Shown piece after piece: positions 55,932 through 64,000 of a stretch of 64,000 bases of DNA. This stretch comes from an uncultured Pelagibacteraceae bacterium (GTDB taxonomy: Bacteria; Pseudomonadota; Alphaproteobacteria; Pelagibacterales; Pelagibacteraceae), in the NCBI GenBank assembly GCA_902531765.1, contig CACAFC010000001.1:106261-170260 (forward strand), given 5' to 3'. The notes under the pieces were generated by a model. The model was not told the DNA's origin, ran no database searches, and saw only the letters and a program-made list of their open reading frames with translations. The position numbers were made by a program, and so were the translations under genes. The first letter of the stretch is position 1. Every line of letters starts with the position of its first letter.

Positions 55932-56685
55932 CTCACATTGCCATCTTGATCATGAACCGTTACTTAGTGATCTTTCAAATGTGCTTAAAAGATCTAAGGA
56001 TGTTGGTATTAAAAAGTTATTAACTATATCTACATCTTTTGAGAGTTTTTCTAGAATTAAAGATATAGTGAATAAAGATGAGATCATATATGGAACAGTA
56101 GGCATACATCCACATGAGAGTGACACTAATACAATAACTAAGAATGAAATAGTTAAAAGTCTTAAAGAAAACCCTAAAATAATTGGAATAGGAGAAACAG
56201 GTCTAGATTATTACTATAATAATAGTGATAAAGTGAAACAAATAACTAGTTTTAAAACACATATTGAAGCAGCAATAGAGTGTGATGTTCCTATTATTAT
56301 ACATTCAAGAGACGCAGAAGATGATACCTTTAATATACTCAGTGAATATAAGAGACATAACCTTAAAATTTTGATGCACTGTTTCACTGGATCAAAAAAA
56401 TTTTCAGAAAAACTTCTTACATTGAATTCTTATTTTTCTGCTAGTGGAATTATTACTTTTAAAAACTCAGTTGATCTTCAAGAAACTTTTAAATCATTAC
56501 CAATAGATAAAATCTTAATAGAAACCGATAGTCCTTATTTAGCACCAGTTCCAAATAGAGGAAAAAAAAATGAGCCATCTTTTATTGATTTTACAGCTCA
56601 AAAACTCTCAGAAATAAAAGAAATTTCTAAACTAGATCTCATAAATAAAACTACAGATAATTTTAATAGATTATTTTTTCAATAA
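55924..56685 (+). CDS. tatD: TatD-family metal-dependent hydrolase
   Basis: A 253-residue TIM-barrel hydrolase with metal ligands in MIDSHCHLDH, GIGETGLDYYY, IHSRDAEDD, MHCFTGS and ETDSPYLAP. TatD proteins act as 3'-5' DNA exonucleases or deoxynucleases and are not part of the Tat translocase. It stands in the metG-tatD-MBL order and starts eight bases inside metG. Confidence 0.95.
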   Translation: MIDSHCHLDHEPLLSDLSNVLKRSKDVGIKKLLTISTSFESFSRIKDIVNKDEIIYGTVGIHPHESDTNTITKNEIVKSLKENPKIIGIGETGLDYYYNNSDKVKQITSFKTHIEAAIECDVPIIIHSRDAEDDTFNILSEYKRHNLKILMHCFTGSKKFSEKLLTLNSYFSASGIITFKNSVDLQETFKSLPIDKILIETDSPYLAPVPNRGKKNEPSFIDFTAQKLSEIKEISKLDLINKTTDNFNRLFFQ

Positions 56686-56691
56686 TATATT

Positions 56692-57462
56692 ATGAAATTT
56701 ATAATTCTTGGATGTGGAAGTTCAATGGGTGTTCCAAGAGCAGATGGTTTTTTTGGTAATTGTGATCCAAAAAATAAAAAAAATTATAGAACCAGGTGTT
56801 CAGCCTTATTAAAAACGGCAGACGAGAATGTTTTAATAGATACTTCACCAGACTTAAGACAACAATTATTACGTCATAGAATTACAAAAATTGATAAAGT
56901 CTTTTATTCACATATTCATAGTGATCAAACTCATGGAATTAATGATCTTAGGATTTTTTACATTAAAAATAAAAAGCAAATTAATGTTTATGCAGATCTA
57001 GATACATCTAATTATTTAAAAAAAAGTTTTTCGTATTGTTTCAATAGTTATTCTAAAGAATATCCAGCAACGTTGAAATTAAATAAGTTAAAAAATACCC
57101 ATATTGTTTTAAATAAAAAAAATAAAATAAATATAAGATCTATTAAAGTTAAGCATGGTAAAGTAAAATCAAACTGTTTTATAATTAACAATAAATTAGC
57201 CTACATAAGCGATGTTAACAAAATTTATGATAAAGATTACAAATATTTCAAAAGTTTGAAATATCTTATCATTGATTGCTTAAGATATGATTTTCATCCA
57301 TCTCATTTTAACTTAGACTCAACATTAGATTTGATAAAAAAGTTTAAACCAAAAATGTCTATATTAACTAACCTGCATACAGATTTAGATTACAAAGTTC
57401 TCAAAAATAAATTACCTAAAAATGTGGTGCCTGCTTATGACGGTCTCTCAATAAATTTCTAA
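56692..57462 (+). CDS. MBL-fold metal hydrolase (PhnP-like)
   Basis: A 256-residue metallo-beta-lactamase-fold protein: GCGSSMGVPRADG, DTSPDLRQQLLRH, metal motif SHIHSDQTHGINDLR (HxHxDxxH) and ILTNLHTDLDY. It resembles PhnP-type cyclic phosphodiesterases, which in alphaproteobacteria regularly follow tatD. Whether it opens cyclic ribose phosphates or nucleotides is not known. No phn genes are present. Its end overlaps the opposing peroxidase by 15 bases. Confidence 0.88.
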   Translation: MKFIILGCGSSMGVPRADGFFGNCDPKNKKNYRTRCSALLKTADENVLIDTSPDLRQQLLRHRITKIDKVFYSHIHSDQTHGINDLRIFYIKNKKQINVYADLDTSNYLKKSFSYCFNSYSKEYPATLKLNKLKNTHIVLNKKNKINIRSIKVKHGKVKSNCFIINNKLAYISDVNKIYDKDYKYFKSLKYLIIDCLRYDFHPSHFNLDSTLDLIKKFKPKMSILTNLHTDLDYKVLKNKLPKNVVPAYDGLSINF

Positions 57463-58002
57463 AGTTTTCTCTATTTTTTGTATTATCTTTTGTGAAGTAG
57501 GTTTGGTTAAAGATGAAAATGTATCTTCGACTTTTCCCTCTTTATTAATCAAAATTTTATAAAAATTCCATTTAGGTATTGCAGATTTACCATAATTATC
57601 CTTGGCCCATTTAAAAATTTCATGTGCGTTTTCACCTTTTACATCCGTAATAGTTGTAAGTGGGAAAGTAATATCAAAGTTTACTTCACAAAATTCTTTG
57701 ACGTCTTTATTTGACTTTTTTTCTTGATTAAATGAGTCTGAAGGAATTCCAAGAACAATCAATCCTTTTGACTCGTATTTTTCCCATAATTTCTGTAAAC
57801 CCTCGTACTGTTTTGTAAAACCACAATAACTAGCAGTATTAACTACTAAAACTGCTTTATCTTTGTATTTTCTAAAATCTATAATTTCTCCTGAAATGCT
57901 ATTAATTTGTAAATCGTAAAAAACCTTATCGTAATTAGCCGATACAAAATTTTTAAAAAAAAACATAATAAATACTAAAAATATAAATACTAATTTTTTC
58001 AT
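57448..58002 (-). CDS. Exported glutathione-peroxidase-family protein
   Basis: A 184-residue thioredoxin-fold peroxidase with a signal peptide (hydrophobic residues 4-18, cleavage near VSA at 22), so likely periplasmic. Active-site Cys60 is in NTASYCGFTKQYEGL, and Trp145-Asn146 in IPKWNFYK complete two more catalytic positions. The usual Gln of the tetrad is Ser90 (GIPSDSF). Cys105 in EFCEVNF may be the resolving cysteine, suggesting thioredoxin-like rather than glutathione reductant. Follows nhaA by seven bases. Confidence 0.88.
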   Translation of the reverse strand: MKKLVFIFLVFIMFFFKNFVSANYDKVFYDLQINSISGEIIDFRKYKDKAVLVVNTASYCGFTKQYEGLQKLWEKYESKGLIVLGIPSDSFNQEKKSNKDVKEFCEVNFDITFPLTTITDVKGENAHEIFKWAKDNYGKSAIPKWNFYKILINKEGKVEDTFSSLTKPTSQKIIQKIEKTLEIY

Positions 58003-58009
58003 TTATAAA

Positions 58010-59182
58010 TTACTTATTGGGTGTAAGTAATATCAAAAAGTAGCCAAATAAAGTGGATAATAATGACCCGGTTAATACACCAATTTTGACGCCATCCATA
58101 TATTGCATGTTTTCAACAAAAGCTAAATTCCCTACAAAAAGACTCATTGTGAAACCAATACCAGTTAACACACCTACACCATAAAAATTATACCAACTCG
58201 TGTTATTAGGCATTTGCGCTATTTTTGTTTTTATAGCAACATATGAAAAGATAAATACACCTAATTGCTTACCTAAAAATAATCCTAAAACGATTCCTAA
58301 TGGTACTTTATCTAGTAAGGATCCAAGAGATAAACCCTCTAAGGAAACACCTGCATTTGCAAAAGCAAATAAAGGCATGATACCGAAAGCAACATAAGGG
58401 CTTATTGCATGTTCAATTTTGATTAATAAAGAAAAATCTTTTTCTTTTTTACGATGAGGAATGGTCATTGCTAGTAGTACACCTGCAATTGTTGCATGTA
58501 TTCCAGAATTATGAGTAAAGTCCCAAAGGAAAATACCAACAACTAAATAAGGTAAAAATTTTTTAATATTAAATTTATTTATAACCAATAATATTAAAAA
58601 GGTTAACAACATTAGACTTAAATACTTAATACTTAAATCTCCTGAATAAAAAAGTGCTATAATTACGATAGCACCCAAATCATCTATAATAGCTAGTGCT
58701 GTAAGAAAAACTTTTAAGGATAAAGGTACTCTTTTTCCCAGTAAAGATAATACACCTAGTGAGAAGGCTATATCTGTAGCTGAAGGTATTGCCCATCCAT
58801 TCATTGTTTCGCTATCTCCAAAGTTGATAAATACATAAAATAATGCAGGAACTAACATTCCACCTACTGCTGCTATTATTGGAAGTAGTGCTTGTTTTAT
58901 ATTAGAAAGTTCACCTTGTAAAAATTCTCTCTTTATTTCTAGAGTGACAAAAAAAAAGAATATTGCCATTAAAGCATCGTTTATCCAATGAAGAACTGAT
59001 AATTTTAATCCAAAATCATTTATGCCAATGAATAAATATTGATCTAAAGTTGAAAAATATAATTCAGATAAACCTGAATTACTTATTATTAAAGCTATAA
59101 TTGCTGCAAATAATAGTACTAAACCACTAGCAGCTTCAAGTTTAAAAAACCAAATAAAGGGCTTTGATAAATAATTAATCAT
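58010..59182 (-). CDS. nhaA: Na+/H+ antiporter NhaA
   Basis: A 390-residue antiporter with about twelve membrane helices. It shows the ion-binding aspartates in ALAIIDDLGAIVIIALFYS and the ATDIAFSLGVLSLLGKRVP segment. NhaA trades protons for sodium, important in a marine cell. It starts right after the zinc-ribbon gene (TAA then ATG) and is seven bases from the peroxidase gene. Confidence 0.96.
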   Translation of the reverse strand: MINYLSKPFIWFFKLEAASGLVLLFAAIIALIISNSGLSELYFSTLDQYLFIGINDFGLKLSVLHWINDALMAIFFFFVTLEIKREFLQGELSNIKQALLPIIAAVGGMLVPALFYVFINFGDSETMNGWAIPSATDIAFSLGVLSLLGKRVPLSLKVFLTALAIIDDLGAIVIIALFYSGDLSIKYLSLMLLTFLILLVINKFNIKKFLPYLVVGIFLWDFTHNSGIHATIAGVLLAMTIPHRKKEKDFSLLIKIEHAISPYVAFGIMPLFAFANAGVSLEGLSLGSLLDKVPLGIVLGLFLGKQLGVFIFSYVAIKTKIAQMPNNTSWYNFYGVGVLTGIGFTMSLFVGNLAFVENMQYMDGVKIGVLTGSLLSTLFGYFLILLTPNK

Positions 59183-59629
59183 TTAATTTAGATCTTTAAC
59201 AAAAAGTATTAAATCTCTCAAGGTTTCAAATAAATTATATAAGACAAGTTCTAAATTTGGGAAAATACTACTTAACGGACTCTTAAATGTATCTAATACA
59301 ATTATAATTGCAACAAAAGTTATTATAGAAACTATTATATAACTTAAAAATTTTCCAAAGGTAAAATTATATTTTGGTTTATATTTGACTAATTCTGATC
59401 CTGGTTTTATAGGTGCTTTGGATACTGATTTATCAATATTTTCATCCTTATATAAAATCTTTTTTTGTTTAGCAGGCTTATCAATTAATGGCTCTGTTTG
59501 TTCGCTAACATTTTTATTAAAGAACCATGTTTGATTACATGATCCGCATTTCAATAATCTGCCTTTATCTGGAATTAAGTTTTCATCTACCTCAAATTTT
59601 TTTTCACCGCATGGACAAATTATTATCAT
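59183..59629 (-). CDS. MJ0042-type zinc-ribbon membrane protein
   Basis: A 148-residue protein with an N-terminal zinc ribbon (CPCGEKKFEVDENLIP and KCGSCNQTWFF) and one membrane helix around residues 100-122. This arrangement is widespread in alphaproteobacteria as an uncharacterised membrane protein, often near ftsE/X. The ribbon would face the cytoplasm. Function unknown; directly upstream of nhaA. Confidence 0.87.
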   Translation of the reverse strand: MIIICPCGEKKFEVDENLIPDKGRLLKCGSCNQTWFFNKNVSEQTEPLIDKPAKQKKILYKDENIDKSVSKAPIKPGSELVKYKPKYNFTFGKFLSYIIVSIITFVAIIIVLDTFKSPLSSIFPNLELVLYNLFETLRDLILFVKDLN

Positions 59630-59685
59630 TAGCTCTATATAACAGATTCTGATTAAAAATCCCTCGTTTTACACATCTTTATACA

Positions 59686-59713
59686 TTGAAAAAATAAATA
59701 ACTACTGTATTAG
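59686..59713 (+). promoter_or_regulatory. Promoter of tRNA-Pro
   Basis: TTGAAA (59686-59691) and TATTAG (59708-59713) with a 16-base spacer. Transcription would start about 59720, next to the tRNA 5' end. The same TTGAAA-16-TAtnnn layout is seen at tRNA-Lys. Confidence 0.45.
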
Positions 59714-59722
59714 TACTTCATT

Positions 59723-59799
<77 letters not shown>

Positions 59800-59805
59800 G
59801 TATTT

Positions 59806-60087
59806 ATGAAAAAAGCAAAAATTTATAAACCTAATAAAACAGCAATGCAGTCTGGTCTAGGCAAAATTGATAAGTGGATTTTAGAATTTAAGACTAAAGA
59901 TCCTACCAAAAATCCTTTAATGGGATGGGAAAGTTCATCTGACACTTATACTGAGTTAAAATTAGAATTTACCACTAAAGAACTAGCTATTACTTATGCA
60001 AAAAAAAACAAAATTGATTTTGAATTAATAGAACCAAAACAAAGAAAAGTAGTGAAAAAATCCTATGCAGACAATTTTTTAAACTAA
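59806..60087 (+). CDS. NDUFS4-like accessory subunit of respiratory complex I
   Basis: A 93-residue protein of the ETC complex I subunit family (18 kDa/NDUFS4): KKAKIYKPNKTAMQSGLGK, WILEFKTKD, PLMGWESSSDTYTELKLEF and KELAITYAKKN. This supernumerary subunit is shared by alphaproteobacterial and mitochondrial complex I. Only six bases lie between tRNA-Pro and the ATG, so there is no room for a ribosome-binding site outside the tRNA; translation is probably from a leaderless or tRNA-processed message. Confidence 0.93.
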   Translation: MKKAKIYKPNKTAMQSGLGKIDKWILEFKTKDPTKNPLMGWESSSDTYTELKLEFTTKELAITYAKKNKIDFELIEPKQRKVVKKSYADNFLN

Positions 60088-60091
60088 ATTT

Positions 60092-61090
60092 ATGTTTAAA
60101 TTTTTTACAAATAAAAGATGGCATTTATGGAGTATTGGAGGAACAATACTAATCCTAGCTGCTACATGGTATCAAGTACAATTAGATGTAAGAATTAACG
60201 AATGGTTTGGTGAGTTCTATGATACATTGCAAAAAGCATTAGCAGAGCCAGGCGCAGTAACTGAAAAAGAATTTATTGCTTATCTTTTTACATTTGCAAA
60301 AATTGCAGCTGTTTATATCTTGGTGGTCATATTTAGCGATTATTTTACTAGCCATTGGACATTTAGGTGGCGAACAGCTATGGCTGATTTTTATCATGAC
60401 AAATGGACTTTTGCATCTTCAATAGAAGGTGCATCCCAAAGAGTGCAAGAAGATACTCTTAAATTTGCTAGAATAATGGAAGGCTTGGGTGCTGAACTTT
60501 TAAGAAGTGTAATGACATTAATTGCATTTACTCCAATATTATGGGGATTGTCCAAAAGTATTACTGTATTACCATGGATAGGTGAGGTTAATCATGCTTT
60601 AGTTTGGGTAGCTATTATCTCTGCATTAGGTGGTACTTTTATACTCGCTGTTGTAGGAGTTAAATTACCTGGGATTGAATATGATATTCAAAAAGAGGAG
60701 GCTGCATATAGAAAAGAATTAGTTCTTGGTGAAGACTTTAAAGAAAATGCACAACCTATGAGGATTGATAGTTTATATGGTGGTGTAAGAAAAATTCATT
60801 ATAAGATGTATTTTCATTATCTTTATTTTAACGCTGTTAAATGGAGTTATTTGCAGGGAATGGTGATTGTTCCTTATCTTGCATTAGCACCAACAATTGT
60901 AACAGGTGCTATTACACTTGGTTTTGTTCAACAAATCATAAGAGCTTTTGGAAGAGTCGAGACTTCACTTCAATATTTGGTAAGAAGTTGGCCTATAATT
61001 GTTGAATTGATTTCAGTCTGGAAAAGACTAAACGAATTTGAGAATAAACTGAAATTAAATACAGAAAACTTATCTAAAAAAAAAATTTAG
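60092..61090 (+). CDS. SbmA/BacA-like peptide transporter
   Basis: A 332-residue membrane protein with about six or seven helices. Motifs such as INEWFGEFYDTLQKAL, HWTFRWRTAMADFYHDKW, SQRVQEDTLKFA and YLVRSWPIIVELISVWKRL match SbmA/BacA. These proton-driven carriers import peptides and affect very-long-chain fatty-acid modification of lipid A in rhizobia. No ATPase domain is attached. Its TAG overlaps the next gene's GTG by one base. Confidence 0.92.
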   Translation: MFKFFTNKRWHLWSIGGTILILAATWYQVQLDVRINEWFGEFYDTLQKALAEPGAVTEKEFIAYLFTFAKIAAVYILVVIFSDYFTSHWTFRWRTAMADFYHDKWTFASSIEGASQRVQEDTLKFARIMEGLGAELLRSVMTLIAFTPILWGLSKSITVLPWIGEVNHALVWVAIISALGGTFILAVVGVKLPGIEYDIQKEEAAYRKELVLGEDFKENAQPMRIDSLYGGVRKIHYKMYFHYLYFNAVKWSYLQGMVIVPYLALAPTIVTGAITLGFVQQIIRAFGRVETSLQYLVRSWPIIVELISVWKRLNEFENKLKLNTENLSKKKI

Positions 61091-62040
61091 TGGCTTTAAA
61101 TAAAGAATTAGTAAATAATATAGTAACAGTTACTTCTAAAGCAGCTATCTCATGTTACAAATTTATTGGGAAAAATCAAAAAATAAATGCTGATAAAGCT
61201 GCAACAGACACCATGAGAAATGAAATTAATAAACTATCTATTTATGGAGAAGTTGTTATAGGTGAAGGTGAATTAGATAAAGCTCCCATGCTATATATAG
61301 GTGAAAAATTAGGTTCTGGTGGAAATTTAAATCTCGATATAGCGGTAGATCCAGTAGAAGGAACAAATTTTGTTGCAAAAAATCTCCCTGGAGCATTATC
61401 TGTAATATCTATCGCGGAAAAAGGTGATCTTTTTAATGCTCCAGAAACTTATATGGATAAAATTGCAGTTTCAAATAAAATACCCTTTGAAGCAACTGAT
61501 TTAGACTTTTCAGTTGAAAAAAATATTAAAAATATAGCTGATTCTTTAAACAAAGATTTAACAAATATTACTGCTTGTTTATTAGATCGACCCAGGCATA
61601 AGAAAATTATTGATCAATTAAAGAAAATGAATGTAAATATGAAATTAATTTCTGATGGTGATGTATCTGGAGCATTAATGGTTACTGATGATAAATATGA
61701 TGTAGACATTTTTTTGGGTATAGGAGGGGGGCCCGAAGGAGTTTTGGCTGCTTCAGCAATTGATGCATATAATTGTAAATTTCAAGGTAGGTTTATTTTT
61801 GATAATGAAAGAGATATTAAAAGAGCAAAACAAATGGGTATTAAAAATTTAAACAAAAAATATGATTTAAAAGAAATTATTAAAGGTGACTCAATTTTCT
61901 GTGCGACAGGTATTACATCAGGTGATTTAGTGAAAGGTATAAATTTCAAAGATAATAAATATATTACTCAAACCCTAGTTACACATAAAAGCTCAAATAC
62001 CTGTAAAATTGTTACGAGAGAAGACACTATAAAAACTTGA
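61090..62040 (+). CDS. glpX: Class II fructose-1,6-bisphosphatase
   Basis: A 316-residue GlpX-type phosphatase of gluconeogenesis. Typical motifs: ATDTMRNEIN, GEVVIGEGELDKAPMLYIGEKLG, AVDPVEGTNFVAKN, DGDVSGAL and GGGPEGVLAA. It starts with GTG at 61090 on the last base of the sbmA-like gene. Thirty-five bases separate it from tRNA-Glu. Confidence 0.95.
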   Translation: MALNKELVNNIVTVTSKAAISCYKFIGKNQKINADKAATDTMRNEINKLSIYGEVVIGEGELDKAPMLYIGEKLGSGGNLNLDIAVDPVEGTNFVAKNLPGALSVISIAEKGDLFNAPETYMDKIAVSNKIPFEATDLDFSVEKNIKNIADSLNKDLTNITACLLDRPRHKKIIDQLKKMNVNMKLISDGDVSGALMVTDDKYDVDIFLGIGGGPEGVLAASAIDAYNCKFQGRFIFDNERDIKRAKQMGIKNLNKKYDLKEIIKGDSIFCATGITSGDLVKGINFKDNKYITQTLVTHKSSNTCKIVTREDTIKT

Positions 62041-62075
62041 TAAATATAATATTTTACAATAAAAGATCCAAACTT

Positions 62076-62150
62076 GGTCCCTTCGTCTATCGGTTAGGAC
62101 ACGTGGTTTTCATCCTCGAAAGAGGGGTTCGATTCCCCTAGGGACCGCCA
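62076..62150 (+). tRNA. tRNA-Glu (anticodon TTC)
   Basis: A 75-base tRNA: acceptor GGTCCCT/AGGGACC, D-arm GTCTATCGGTTAGGAC, anticodon loop TTTTCAT (anticodon 62109-62111), T-arm AGGGG/CCCCT, encoded CCA. The anticodon stem CGTGG/CCTCG contains a T-T mismatch (62104 and 62116) in its central pair. A perfect TATAAT at 62045-62050 may be its -10 element. Confidence 0.95.
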
Positions 62151-62152
62151 AA

Positions 62153-62404
62153 ATGCCATATTTTGTCTATTTAATTATCACTAAAGATAAAAATAAAAAA
62201 AGGATTTCTTACGTTGGTTATACGGGAAACATAAAAAAAAGACTAAATTTACACAACTCTGGTAAAGGGGCGAAGTTTACAAGAGGAAAAAAATGGAAGT
62301 TAGTTTATTATGAAAAATACGACTCAAAATCTGACGCAATGAAAAACGAGTATAGATTAAAAAAAAATTATAAATTGAGAAAAAAATTAATTAAAGATAA
62401 ATGA
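62153..62404 (+). CDS. GIY-YIG domain protein
   Basis: An 83-residue minimal GIY-YIG nuclease domain of the UPF0213/YhbQ type: YFVYLIITKDKNKKR, SYVGYTGNIKKRLNLHNSGKGAKFTRG, KWKLVYYEKYDSKSDAMKNEYRLKK with the catalytic Arg and Glu. Such small proteins act on DNA, possibly in repair. The ATG is two bases beyond the tRNA-Glu CCA end, so there is no separate ribosome-binding site. The stop overlaps the next gene by four bases (ATGA). Confidence 0.9.
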   Translation: MPYFVYLIITKDKNKKRISYVGYTGNIKKRLNLHNSGKGAKFTRGKKWKLVYYEKYDSKSDAMKNEYRLKKNYKLRKKLIKDK

Positions 62405-64000
62405 AAATTTCCATTTTGCTTCCTTTAAAAGAAAATTTTTCACCAACATATGCAGGTGCTGTTTCGCTGTTTATAAACGATACTTTAAAGTCAAGCAAAT
62501 TCAGGAGAGATATTACTGTTTTTGGTCATACAAATTATAAAAAAAAATTTAATCAGAAATATTTTAATATTGATATTAAAAAAAATTTTTTTTCAAGCCA
62601 AAATAAAGATTATGTAAAAAAATTTATTGAATTAGAAAAAAAGATTAATTCAAAGATCATAGAATTACATAATAGACCAATTTATTTAAAATATCTGATA
62701 AATGATTTAAAAAATAGAGACTATATTCTATATTTTCACAATGATCCTCTTACAATGTCTGGATCAAAAAGCATCAAAGAAAGATCATTTTTATTGAATA
62801 ATTGTTATAGAATAGTTTTTAACAGTAATTGGTCTAAAAAAAGATTTTTACAAAAAATGAAGTCTGATGCAATCAATAGTGAAAAATTAATTGTAATTAA
62901 TCAGTCAGCTTCAATAAATAAGATTAATTTTAATAACAAAAAAAAGTTAATAACATTTGTCGGTAAGCTCAATAAGTCAAAAGGATATGATCTTTTTGGT
63001 AAAGCAGTTTTAAGAATATTAAAAAAGTATAAGGATTGGTCTGCTTACGTAGTTGGAGATGAACCAAGAGATAAGCTTAATTTTAAACATAAAAGGTTGA
63101 AAAATTTTGGATTCAAAGAACATAAAGAAGTTATAAGTATTTATAAAAAAACAAGTATAGCTGTTGTTTGTTCAAGATGGGATGAACCTTTTGGCAGAAC
63201 AAGTTTAGAAGCTGCAGCAAATGGTTGTGCTGTAATCATTAGTAACAGGGGTGGTTTACCAGAAACTATCACCAATGGTCGAATACTTAAAAACCTAACT
63301 GTAAATGAAATTTATAGAAATATTGAAGATTTAATAAAGAATTCATCTATTAGAAAAAAATATCAGAAATTATCTTACCAAAATTTTTATCTATCCCATA
63401 AATTTGTTTCTAATCAAATAGATAACGTAAGAAATAATTTAAGTAAAATAAACAAACCTTTTTTAAACATATCTCAGTCAAATCTTAGGATATTACATAT
63501 TACTAATTTTAATGAGAGGCATAATGGTAGACTTTTTTTTAATACCGGAAGAAGACTAAATAACGGCTTCATTAGACTTGGACATAGTGTATTAGAATTT
63601 AGTGACAGAGATATTGTAAGTAGAGGAAAATCGATAAAAGATTTTTATGGGTCTGATACACTAAATGATAAATTGATTAAAACTTGTTATCATTTTAAAC
63701 CAGACTTAATTGTTTTGGGACATGCAGATATGATATCGAAAGATATTCTGTATAATCTTAAAAAAGATTATTCTAATCTAAAAGTAGCTCAATGGTTTCT
63801 TGATCCGTTAAACAAAAATGGTCCCGATTTTCAGAAAAATAAAAAAAGAATTTTAGACAAGTCTGATGTAATAGATTCAAATTTTTTAACCACTTCTCCT
63901 GATGCATTGGGCTTTTTATCGAATAAAAAGTTAAATTATTTTATACCAAATCCATCAGATCAATCGATGGAAACACTCGATAATTTTAAGAAATATTGTT
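62401..64000 (+). CDS. Two-domain glycosyltransferase, 3' end outside window
   Basis: Open from ATG 62401 to the window edge, at least 533 residues. Residues 1 to about 350 form a GT4 glycosyltransferase with FVGKLNKSKGYDLFGKAV and the donor motif EPFGRTSLEAAANG (Glu262). A new domain starts near residue 362 (LRILHITNFNERHNG) with DLIVLGHAD and AQWFLDPLNK, resembling the N-terminal part of CgeB-like glycosyltransferases. The fusion suggests a bifunctional enzyme for surface polysaccharide. Composition is even more Lys/Asn-rich than the neighbours, hinting at a variable region. Confidence 0.85.
   Translation, partial: MKISILLPLKENFSPTYAGAVSLFINDTLKSSKFRRDITVFGHTNYKKKFNQKYFNIDIKKNFFSSQNKDYVKKFIELEKKINSKIIELHNRPIYLKYLINDLKNRDYILYFHNDPLTMSGSKSIKERSFLLNNCYRIVFNSNWSKKRFLQKMKSDAINSEKLIVINQSASINKINFNNKKKLITFVGKLNKSKGYDLFGKAVLRILKKYKDWSAYVVGDEPRDKLNFKHKRLKNFGFKEHKEVISIYKKTSIAVVCSRWDEPFGRTSLEAAANGCAVIISNRGGLPETITNGRILKNLTVNEIYRNIEDLIKNSSIRKKYQKLSYQNFYLSHKFVSNQIDNVRNNLSKINKPFLNISQSNLRILHITNFNERHNGRLFFNTGRRLNNGFIRLGHSVLEFSDRDIVSRGKSIKDFYGSDTLNDKLIKTCYHFKPDLIVLGHADMISKDILYNLKKDYSNLKVAQWFLDPLNKNGPDFQKNKKRILDKSDVIDSNFLTTSPDALGFLSNKKLNYFIPNPSDQSMETLDNFKKYC

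Overview
The window is a dense, very AT-rich, operon-packed stretch of an alphaproteobacterial chromosome. Short or overlapping junctions (TAATG, ATGA), tiny intergenic gaps, Lys/Asn/Ile-rich proteins and gene orders such as argS–(SPOR-like)–nagZ–scpAB–tatABC–serS and mltB–rlpA–dac–tmk–holB–metG–tatD all point to the SAR11 clade (Candidatus Pelagibacter or a close relative). The assignment rests on gene content, synteny and composition; no rRNA gene is present. No gap longer than 300 bases lacks a gene. I see no insertion sequence, prophage or CRISPR array.

Left part (1–4.7 kb): the end of valS, then ilvD and a manC-type sugar-nucleotide gene, all tightly coupled. Phosphate island (4.7–19.6 kb): a lipid kinase faces a PlcP-like phosphoesterase and an Agt-like glycosyltransferase, the pair known to replace phospholipids with glycolipids under phosphate starvation. 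Then come phoR, an unrecognised exported protein, pstS, pstC, pstA, pstB, phoU and phoB, an opposing sixA-like gene, ppk and ppx. Together they cover sensing, high-affinity uptake, membrane phosphorus saving and polyphosphate storage. A direct repeat with 11-base period (TGTAAC-N5-TGTAAT) lies ahead of pstS, and a strong hairpin terminator separates pstS from pstC.

19.7–26.4 kb: a minus-strand operon (2-TM protein, arsC-type reductase, aquaporin, Nudix) looks like arsenate reduction with arsenite exit through a channel. It is preceded by the same TGTAAC-N5-TGTAAT repeat as pstS, which would tie arsenate defence to phosphate starvation. A Zur/Fur-type regulator has a palindromic operator against its start codon and is coupled to an unrecognised membrane protein. 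Ldh-family dehydrogenase, xthA, erpA and dgt follow.

26.4–44.9 kb: housekeeping genes: argS, a SPOR-position remnant, nagZ, scpA/scpB, tatABC, serS, yajC–secD–secF, a PuuD-like membrane protein, uvrA, ssb, gyrA, coaD, cyclophilin, and a tgt whose zinc-binding cysteines are mostly lost. 45–62 kb: tRNA-Lys, a Tat-signal M48 peptidase, a 25-codon membrane micro-ORF coupled to a DUF502 protein, recG, sdhE, tRNA-Ser, rarD, the cell-wall/replication cluster mltB to tatD/MBL, a secreted glutathione peroxidase, nhaA, a zinc-ribbon protein, tRNA-Pro, an NDUFS4-like gene, an sbmA/bacA-like transporter and glpX. 62–64 kb: tRNA-Glu, a GIY-YIG protein and the start of a two-domain glycosyltransferase that runs off the window and may begin a variable surface-polysaccharide region.
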